Source: Pelomonas sp. V22 (GTDB lineage: Bacteria; Pseudomonadota; Gammaproteobacteria; Burkholderiales; Burkholderiaceae_C). Taken from it: a DNA stretch of 64,000 nucleotides. The translations under genes were made by a program, and so were the position numbers. The stretch covers positions 248,001 to 312,000 of the forward strand of contig NZ_JAGIXS010000002.1 in the NCBI RefSeq assembly GCF_030014915.1, written 5' to 3'. This document shows positions 58,109 to 64,000 of the stretch, piece after piece (the stretch's first letter is position 1; each line of letters opens with the position of its first letter). The notes below the pieces were generated by a model, which saw nothing but the letters and a program-made list of their open reading frames with translations, was not told the DNA's origin and did no database searches.

Positions 58109-60273
58109 TCGGTCGCCATGCCCCATTGCTGCAGCATGAAGGCGTAGACCTTGGCCCGCTCCTTCAGCGCGTCAAAGCGGCCCGAGGCACCGCCATGGCC
58201 GGCCGAGAGGTTGATGTCGAACAAGAGCGGCGTGGCGCTGTTGGTCTTCAGCGTGCGCAGCTTGGCCACGTACTTGGCCGGCTCCCAGTACGGCACCTGG
58301 CTGTCGTTGATGCCGGTGCGGGTGAGGATGGCCGGGTAGGCGCCGACCTTGAGGTTGTCATAGGGGCTGTAGGCGCGCATCCAGGCGTATTGCTCGGCGA
58401 TCTTGGGGTTGCCCCATTCGATGAACTCTTCAGTCGTCAGCGGGATGGTCTCGTCGAGCATGGTGTTGATCACGTCGACGAAGGGCACCTCGGCCACCAC
58501 GGCCTTGAACAGATCGGGTCGCAGATTGACCACCGCCCCCATCAGCAGGCCACCGGCGCTGCCGCCGTTGATGATCAGCTGGCTCGGGCTGGTCCAGCCC
58601 TCCTTCACCAGGGTCTCGGCCACCGACACGAAGTCGGTGAAGGTGTTCATCTTCTTGGCCAGCTTGCCCTCCAGGTACCAGCGCCGGCCCAGGTCACCAC
58701 CGCCGCGGATGTGGGCGATGGCAACTACGGCGCCACGGTCCAGCAGCGAGAGGTCGTTGGCATTGAAGCGCGGGTCGGACGAGATGCCGTAGCTGCCATA
58801 GCCGCGCAGCAGCAAGGGGCGCGGGCCTTCGCCACGCAGGGCCTTGGCATAGACCAGGGAGATCGGCACCTGCGTGCCGTCCTTGGCCGTGGCGAAGAGG
58901 CGCTTGGATTCATAGCGCGAGCCGTCAAAGCCGATCACCGGCTGCTGCTTGCGCAGCGTCAGCTTGCCATCCTTCATGCCGTAGTCGTAGACCGTGGCCG
59001 GCGTGGTCAGGGCTTGGAAGTTCAGGCGCAGCGTGTCGCTGTCGTACTCGCGGTTATCACCCACGGTGGCGGTGAACACGGCCTGATCAAACGCGATATC
59101 GCGCGGCTTGCCCGGATGCGCATGCTCGAACACGCGCAGCTTGACCGAGCCCTGCTCCCGCACCTGCACGGCCATGTACTGCTTGAACAGGGCAACGCGC
59201 TCCAGCATCGCGTCCTCGCGGTGCGGTATCAGCTCTTTGGCCTTGGCCAGCTGGGCCGGCGTGACGTTCAGGCTCTTGGGCAGCGGCAGCGAGATGAGGC
59301 GGAAGTTGGGGCCCCGGTCGTTGATGCGCAGCAGGAGCTGGCCCTCGCGATGCTCGGCCGAGTATTCGATGCCACTCTTGCGTGCGAGCAGCACCTGCCA
59401 GGCGGCGAGCGGCTTGTCGGCAGGCAGCACGCGGATCTCGGTCGTGTCCTTGGCGATGCTGTAGAGCATCAGGTAGCGGCCATCGGCGGAGCGGCCGAGG
59501 CCCATGTTGTAGAGCTCGTCCTTCTCCTCGAACATCAGCTCGTCCGGGCCATTGCCGTCCAGACGGTGGCGCCACAGCTGGTTGCGGCGCTTGGCCTCGT
59601 TGGAGGTGACGTAGAACAGGGTCTTTGAATCCGCAGCCCATTGCGCGCCGTCGGTGCGTGCGGCCTTCCAGGCGACGTCCTCTCCAGTCGCAATGTCACG
59701 CACATGCAGCTCGAAATCGCGGGCGCCCGTCTCGTCCAGCGAGTACGCGAGGCGCTTGCCATCGGGGCTGACCTGCATCAGGTTCACGGCCAGGAACTTG
59801 CGGCCCGAGGCCAGCGCATTCAGGTCCAGCAAGGTCTGCTCGGGCGCAGCGGCGTCATAGCTGCGCTGAGGTCCGCTGGCGGCGCGGCGCACGAAGAGCG
59901 GGTATTGCTTGCCTTCCAGCGTGCGCGAGCTGTACCACCAGGCACCCTGGCGGGCCGGCACGCCTTCGTCGGCCTGCTTGATGCGGCCCACCAGCTCGGC
60001 ATAGAGCTTGTCCTGCAGGCCGGCGAGCGGCTTGTAGTACTGGGCCGTGTAGTCGGCCTCGGCCTTCAGGTAGGCCATCACCTCGGGCTTGTCGCGTTCG
60101 CGCAGCCAGAAGTAGTCGTCGATGCGGCGGTCGCCATGGACCGTCACGTCTTTCGGCATCTTGCTTGCCACAGGTGGCTCGACTTGCGCCAGGCTGAGGC
60201 CGACCGAGGCCAGCAGAACCATGCCAATGGTCATGGGGCGCCAGCCGCGCCAGAAAGCGGTTGAATGTGTCAT
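58105..60273 (-). CDS. ptrB: exported oligopeptidase B-type S9 peptidase
   Basis: Serine oligopeptidase of 722 residues that cleaves after basic residues in short peptides. It has an N-terminal signal-like segment (about 12-30), a seven-bladed propeller (about 60-430) and an alpha/beta hydrolase domain with Ser in NGGSAGGLLMGA, Asp in GINDSQVPYWEP and His in SAGHGGASGR. E. coli PtrB lacks a signal peptide, so a periplasmic location here is unusual but is seen in some relatives. The ATG at 60273 is chosen; a frame to 60351 lacks family sequence. Confidence 0.92.
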   Translation of the reverse strand: MTHSTAFWRGWRPMTIGMVLLASVGLSLAQVEPPVASKMPKDVTVHGDRRIDDYFWLRERDKPEVMAYLKAEADYTAQYYKPLAGLQDKLYAELVGRIKQADEGVPARQGAWWYSSRTLEGKQYPLFVRRAASGPQRSYDAAAPEQTLLDLNALASGRKFLAVNLMQVSPDGKRLAYSLDETGARDFELHVRDIATGEDVAWKAARTDGAQWAADSKTLFYVTSNEAKRRNQLWRHRLDGNGPDELMFEEKDELYNMGLGRSADGRYLMLYSIAKDTTEIRVLPADKPLAAWQVLLARKSGIEYSAEHREGQLLLRINDRGPNFRLISLPLPKSLNVTPAQLAKAKELIPHREDAMLERVALFKQYMAVQVREQGSVKLRVFEHAHPGKPRDIAFDQAVFTATVGDNREYDSDTLRLNFQALTTPATVYDYGMKDGKLTLRKQQPVIGFDGSRYESKRLFATAKDGTQVPISLVYAKALRGEGPRPLLLRGYGSYGISSDPRFNANDLSLLDRGAVVAIAHIRGGGDLGRRWYLEGKLAKKMNTFTDFVSVAETLVKEGWTSPSQLIINGGSAGGLLMGAVVNLRPDLFKAVVAEVPFVDVINTMLDETIPLTTEEFIEWGNPKIAEQYAWMRAYSPYDNLKVGAYPAILTRTGINDSQVPYWEPAKYVAKLRTLKTNSATPLLFDINLSAGHGGASGRFDALKERAKVYAFMLQQWGMATE

Positions 60274-60364
60274 CGGGTTCCCCGGTTGAGGCGCCCGATT
60301 GTGCCCATTGCGAAAGACAAATGCCGCCCTCCCGAAGCGGGAAGGCGGCAACAGGGGACGTCGC

Positions 60365-60958
60365 TCAGAACTTGTAGCTGGCGCCCAGCGAGACCATGTC
60401 GGTTCGGACCTTGCCGGCGCTGTTGTACTTGGCCTGCACGGTGTCGTAGTCGGCGTTCAGCGAGACCTGCTTGTTCAGCGCATAGGACAGGCCGATGCCA
60501 CCCATGGGACGCCAGCTGGAATCATCCTGCACGCCACCGGCGATGCTGGCCTTGCCACGCACATAGGCCAGACCCAGCTTGCCCTTGAGCGAGAAGTCAC
60601 CATGGACCAGGAAGGGCAGCACGCCCTGCACGCCAGCGCCCGTCATGCTCAGCGAGCCCGGCGTGGCCGTGCCATTGCCCAGGCGCAGCGTGCCCTGGCC
60701 AGCCTTCGCGCCGAAGGCCACGCCTTCGACGGCGAAGCTGCCGTAGTCCAGGCCGCCGTAGATGCGGCCGCCCCAGCTGCCGGTACGGTCGCAGCTGACG
60801 CCGGCGCTGCAGTCCAGCTTGTATTTGTTGTAGACACCCAGGCTGGCGCCGGCATAGGGCTCGGGCTTGCTGAGGCTCTGCGCCGAGGCGGCAACGGCCG
60901 TGCCGGCAAGCAGCGTGGCAGCGATCAGGCGGGCGATGGTGTTGCGGGTCTTCGTCAT
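60365..60958 (-). CDS. outer-membrane beta-barrel protein (OmpA/opacity type)
   Basis: A 197-residue protein: signal peptide (about 1-27, ending VAASAQS) and a beta-barrel of about eight strands (YAGASLGVYNKYKLD, RIYGGLDYGSFAVEGVAFGA, LKGKLGLAYVRGKASI, LSYALNKQVSLNADYD) ending in Phe, the outer-membrane assembly signal. Two cysteines (CSAGVSCD) may form a disulfide in a loop. It is divergent from the XRE regulator, a possible controller. Function unknown. Confidence 0.85.
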   Translation of the reverse strand: MTKTRNTIARLIAATLLAGTAVAASAQSLSKPEPYAGASLGVYNKYKLDCSAGVSCDRTGSWGGRIYGGLDYGSFAVEGVAFGAKAGQGTLRLGNGTATPGSLSMTGAGVQGVLPFLVHGDFSLKGKLGLAYVRGKASIAGGVQDDSSWRPMGGIGLSYALNKQVSLNADYDTVQAKYNSAGKVRTDMVSLGASYKF

Positions 60959-61127
60959 GTCAGATCTATCTCCAGGTTTCTCCCGGCCGATCCGGGATGA
61001 CCCTAGTATTGCCAGTTCGGCAGAGGAGTACCGTTTCAATGAACCATGTACAAGTCAAAGGCCGAACGAGTATCAAAATGCTGTACTTACATTCCTTTAC
61101 TCTGAGCATGACTGCCGTTACTGCCCG

Positions 61128-61877
61128 ATGAGCAGCCCCGAAAAACTATTGCAGGTGCTGCGCGCCGAGATGCGGGCCGCCGGCATCACCTACCGCGAAC
61201 TGGCCACGCGGCTGACGCTCAGTGAATCCAGCGTCAAGCGCATGTTCTCGCTGCAGGACATGACGCTGTCGCGGCTGGCCGAGATCTGCAAGGCCATCGG
61301 CCTCAGCCTGGACGACCTGATGCGCCAGGCCGCGGACGCCAGCACGCCCGAGAGCGATTCCTTGACGCTGGAGCAGGAGACGGCCCTCGTCAGCGACCCG
61401 GTGCTGATGCTGGTGGCCATCAGCTGCCTCGGCCACTGGACGCTGGAGCAGATCGTCGAGACCTATGAGATCAGCGAGCCCGAGGGCATCCGCCACCTTG
61501 CCCAGCTGGACCGGCTCGGACTGATCGAGCTGAAGCCGCTGAACCGCTACCGGCTGCGCGTGGCACGCGCCTTCCGTTGGATGCCCGACGGGCCGGTGCA
61601 GCGCTTCCTGCGCAAGTTCGTGGTGGATGACTATTTCGCCGGCAATTTCGACGGCAGCGGCGAGACCCTGATGCTGGTCCATGGCCGGCTGACCAGTGCC
61701 AGCGCGCAGGAGATGGTGCAGAAGATCCAGCAGCTGGCCGCTGACCTGGCGCGCCTGCATGCCGAAGACCAGCGCCTGCCGAGCAGCAGCCGCGATGGCT
61801 TCACGCTGATGGTGGGCCTGCGCTCCTGGGAGTTCGCCCAATTCACCGCCATGAGACGCGAGGTCGAGACCGGCTAG
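61128..61877 (+). CDS. XRE-family helix-turn-helix regulator
   Basis: A 249-residue regulator. Residues 5-70 form a Cro/CI-type helix-turn-helix (ITYRELATRLTLSESSVKRMF, then LSRLAEICKAIGLSLDDLMRQ). Residues 75-249 contain a winged-helix-like region (LEQIVETYEISEPEGIRHLAQLDRLGLIEL) and a mixed C-terminal domain. It probably regulates the divergent outer-membrane gene, with 169 nt between starts. The ATG at 61128 is chosen by the helix-turn-helix position. Confidence 0.85.
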   Translation: MSSPEKLLQVLRAEMRAAGITYRELATRLTLSESSVKRMFSLQDMTLSRLAEICKAIGLSLDDLMRQAADASTPESDSLTLEQETALVSDPVLMLVAISCLGHWTLEQIVETYEISEPEGIRHLAQLDRLGLIELKPLNRYRLRVARAFRWMPDGPVQRFLRKFVVDDYFAGNFDGSGETLMLVHGRLTSASAQEMVQKIQQLAADLARLHAEDQRLPSSSRDGFTLMVGLRSWEFAQFTAMRREVETG

Positions 61878-62467
61878 CTCCCGCGCAGGTCACCCGCCAG
61901 GCTGGCCAGCGTCTCCGCTGCGATCTCCACATGGGCCGGGTAGTTGCCGTGGTCGCAACCCAGCTTCACGCGAGCGCCAGCCCGCACCGCCTCGCGTGCG
62001 GCCGCCGGGAACTCGAAGCGCACAAAATGCACGGCCGAGGTCTTCTCCTCGTTCTCGCGGTCCAGGTCCTCGTCGGCAATCGCGTAGATGCGCGCATGGC
62101 CTTCGACCTCGACGAACATGCGGTCCTCCACGCCGATCAGGCGCGCCAGCTCGCGCTTGCGCTCATGCGGATCGGGATACTCGATCAGCATCGTGGCCTT
62201 CCAGTTCGAGCCATCGGGCACCAGGGGCGCATAGGCCTCGATCTCGCCCTGGATGGCTTCTTCCTCGAAGATCTTCTCGATGCGCAGCATCTCCTGGATC
62301 TGGTAGCGCACCGTCTGCTCGTCCTCGAACTGCAGGTTCAGGTGCTCGCCCAGTTGCACGCTGCGCAGCCGGCGGTGGGCAATGACCTCGGGCTTGTGGG
62401 CCTTGCGGTACTTGGCATAGGCCTCCAGCGTCATCAGGCTCTCGGGGGTGATCATCGTGCGGCTCAT
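61874..62467 (-). CDS. DUF3501 family protein
   Basis: A 197-residue cytoplasmic protein with the DUF3501 pattern: an N-terminal LMTLEAYAKYRKAHKPEVIAHRRLR, LNLQFEDEQTVRYQIQEMLRIEKIFEE and C-terminal KLGCDHGNYPAHVEI. Function unknown. The family occurs with an Fe-S oxidoreductase and rubrerythrin, as here, which suggests a role in a peroxide or redox pathway. It lies 4 nt after the Fe-S gene ends; its stop overlaps the convergent XRE gene by 4 nt. Confidence 0.9.
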   Translation of the reverse strand: MSRTMITPESLMTLEAYAKYRKAHKPEVIAHRRLRSVQLGEHLNLQFEDEQTVRYQIQEMLRIEKIFEEEAIQGEIEAYAPLVPDGSNWKATMLIEYPDPHERKRELARLIGVEDRMFVEVEGHARIYAIADEDLDRENEEKTSAVHFVRFEFPAAAREAVRAGARVKLGCDHGNYPAHVEIAAETLASLAGDLRGS

Positions 62468-62471
62468 CGCA

Positions 62472-63821
62472 TCACTCCAATCCATAGGCAAGGCGCACGA
62501 GGCTCAGCGGATGCGAAAGACTGCGCGCAGGCGTCCCGGCCGCCGCCATGCCCTGAGCGATGTGGTGGCCGGCCAGCGCGCAGTCGCTCGCGATGTGGTC
62601 GGGCTCGTCCTTGGCCATGGCCTTGAAGACCGGCTTGCCTATCTTCATCGCCACCGGGTGGTAGGGCGTCTTCACGCCATAGGTGCCAGCATGGCCGGAG
62701 CAGCGCTCGACGGTGTTGAGCTTCACCTCCACCGTCTGGCCGATCAGATTGAACATTTCCTCGGTCTTGCGGCCGATGTTCTGCACCCGGCCATGGCAGG
62801 GAACGTGGTAACTGACCTTGCCAAGCGCGGTCCTGAAGTCCGTCTTCAGCAGGCCATCCTTGTGCCGCGCGACCAGGTATTCGAACGGGTCCCACATCGC
62901 CTCCTTGACGGCCTGCACCGCCGCCTCGGCCGGGAACATCAAGGGCAGCTCCTGCTTGAACATCAGCGTGCAGCTGGGCACGGCGCTGAGGATGGCGTAG
63001 CCCTCGGCCGCATAGCGGGCCAGCACCGGGATATTGGCGTCCTTGTGCTGCTCCACCGTGGCCAGGTCGCCGAGCTCCAGCTTGGGCATGCCGCAGCATT
63101 GCTCTTTCTCGACGACGACATAGGGAATGTCGTTGTGCGCCAGCACCTTCAGCAGGTCATGGCCGATGCCGGGTTCGTTGTAGTTGACGTAGCAGGTCGA
63201 GAAAATCGCCACCTTGCCCGGCGTGCGCTCGCCGTTGGTCACCACCTGGGCCGTGCTCTTGGCCGCGCCCCAGCGGAAGCGCCAGTTGGCCAGCTCGGGC
63301 ATCCAGGCCTCGGGATGCACACCCAGCGTTGCGTCGAGCGCCTTGCGCGCCACGCCGGTCTTGTTGACCGCATTGACGATCTGCACAACCACCGGGATGC
63401 CGGCGAACTGGCCGTGCACATCGGTTGACGCGAGGAACTGCTCGCCGCGCCCGACCTCACCCTTCTTGAACTTGATCGCCTTGGCCCGCAGCATGGTGTG
63501 CGGGAAGTCGAGGTTCCATGGGTGCGGCGGCACATAGGGGCACTTGGTCATGTAGCAGAGGTCGCAGAGGTAGCACTGGTCGACCACCTTCCAGAAGTCC
63601 TGCTTGTTGACCGTGTCCAGCTCGCCGCTGGCACTCTCGTCCACCAGGTCGAAGAGCGTGGGGAAGCTCTGGCACAGCGAGACGCAACGCCGGCAGCCGT
63701 GGCAGATGTCGAAGACGCGCTCGAGCTCGTGCAGGCACTTGTCTTCGTCGTAGAACTCGGCGCTCTTCCAGTCGAGCGGATGCCGGGTCGGCGCTTCCAG
63801 ATTTCCCTCGCGATGGCTCAT
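62472..63821 (-). CDS. heterodisulfide-reductase-related Fe-S oxidoreductase
   Basis: A 449-residue protein with two 4Fe-4S clusters in the N-terminal third: CHGCRRCVSLCQ (about 40-51) and CYLCDLCYMTKCP (about 84-96). Two CCG-like domains follow: STCYVNYNEPG with KEQCCGMPKL, and VPCHGRVQNIGRK with ERCSGHAGTYG. This matches the GlpC/HdrD-like family. It probably passes electrons between quinones or thiols. The ATG at 63821 is preferred over a TTG 6 nt earlier. It lies between DUF3501 and rubrerythrin. Confidence 0.9.
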   Translation of the reverse strand: MSHREGNLEAPTRHPLDWKSAEFYDEDKCLHELERVFDICHGCRRCVSLCQSFPTLFDLVDESASGELDTVNKQDFWKVVDQCYLCDLCYMTKCPYVPPHPWNLDFPHTMLRAKAIKFKKGEVGRGEQFLASTDVHGQFAGIPVVVQIVNAVNKTGVARKALDATLGVHPEAWMPELANWRFRWGAAKSTAQVVTNGERTPGKVAIFSTCYVNYNEPGIGHDLLKVLAHNDIPYVVVEKEQCCGMPKLELGDLATVEQHKDANIPVLARYAAEGYAILSAVPSCTLMFKQELPLMFPAEAAVQAVKEAMWDPFEYLVARHKDGLLKTDFRTALGKVSYHVPCHGRVQNIGRKTEEMFNLIGQTVEVKLNTVERCSGHAGTYGVKTPYHPVAMKIGKPVFKAMAKDEPDHIASDCALAGHHIAQGMAAAGTPARSLSHPLSLVRLAYGLE

Positions 63822-63842
63822 GCTCAAGGCCCCAATGAAGCG

Positions 63843-63860
63843 CGGCGTCCGAAGACGCCG
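63843..63860. other. small hairpin between rubrerythrin and Fe-S genes
   Basis: Stem CGGCGTC/GACGCCG with a CGAA loop. It is in the 57-nt gap between two genes of one probable operon and has no T-run, so it may be an mRNA stabiliser or processing site. Confidence 0.35.
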
Positions 63861-63878
63861 CCATGGTTGCTTGGATGC

Positions 63879-64000
63879 TCAGTCCACCAGGGCGTCGAGC
63901 GCCTTCTGGTAGCGGTTGGCGTGCGAGCGCTCGGCCTTGGCGAGGGTCTCGAACCAGTCGGCAATCTCGTCGAAGCCCTCGTCGCGCGCCGTCTTGGCCA
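63879..64000 (-). CDS. rubrerythrin, C-terminal part (5' end outside window)
   Basis: Only the last 40 codons are visible, ending ERSHANRYQKALDALVD. The preceding DEGFDEIADWFETLAKAE matches the diiron helix region of the rubrerythrin family (Glu and His in AKAERSH). Rubrerythrins reduce hydrogen peroxide. It is the first gene of the rubrerythrin/Fe-S/DUF3501 cluster. The start and any rubredoxin domain lie outside the window. Confidence 0.85.
   Translation of the reverse strand, partial: AKTARDEGFDEIADWFETLAKAERSHANRYQKALDALVD

Overview
The window looks like chromosome of a GC-rich betaproteobacterium of the order Burkholderiales, probably near the Rubrivivax/Leptothrix/Roseateles group. The reasons are conserved gene orders (ftsH-rlmE with divergent yhbY; surE-pcm-nlpD-rpoS-rlmD; pgsA, hupB-tRNA-Val-ppiD), an EF-P carrying Arg32 next to its arginine rhamnosyltransferase EarP, and a PEP-CTERM sorted protein. 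The genus is an inference from gene content only.

Region 1 to 16.3 kb is core chromosome: protein quality control and RNA modification (ftsH, rlmE, yhbY), transcript cleavage factor greA, carbamoyl-phosphate synthase (carA-carB), a GlcG/HbpS-like protein, a BAX-inhibitor-like membrane protein, rlmD, the stationary-phase cluster surE-pcm-nlpD-rpoS, a quinone oxidoreductase and an orphan LuxR-type response regulator.

Region 16.27 to 31.0 kb is an integrated mobile element. It is bounded by two identical 93-bp direct repeats made of the last 31 codons (stop included) of the response-regulator gene. A tyrosine integrase lies just inside the right repeat. Matching inverted repeats (17 of 18 bases) and short integrase-arm-like repeats lie just inside both ends. 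From left to right the element carries a small phage-type protein on the minus strand, an AlpA-type regulator, an unusual compact family A (Pol I/T7 RNAP-like) polymerase, a NYN RNase-like protein with an OST-HTH domain directly upstream of a complete type I restriction-modification system (hsdM, hsdS, hsdR), a HAF-repeat PEP-CTERM exported protein, an uncharacterised PD-(D/E)XK nuclease-like protein, a poorly coding 0.8-kb stretch, and the integrase. The layout (integrase, AlpA, replication polymerase, possible small-terminase-like gene, defence cargo) resembles phage satellites or small integrative elements. The polymerase and the nuclease-like gene are the best candidates for undescribed biology.

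Region 31 to 49 kb returns to core genes: tRNA-His, ppiD, tRNA-Val, hupB, pgsA, a TonB-like lipoprotein, uvrC, earP-efp, a secreted CocE-type hydrolase, a lone acetolactate-synthase large subunit divergent from an Lrp regulator with a palindrome between them, a 2OG-Fe(II) oxygenase with a Lys-rich exported partner, yaaA, and tolC-rhodanese-Pcm-like. Region 49 to 64 kb holds a TetR regulator, uppP, map-glnD-mnmH, a pectate lyase with a palindromic operator, small membrane proteins, a secreted oligopeptidase B, an outer-membrane beta-barrel protein divergent from an XRE regulator, and the DUF3501/Fe-S protein/rubrerythrin cluster, whose rubrerythrin runs off the right edge.

Protein calls rest on reading the translations by eye; no database search was run.
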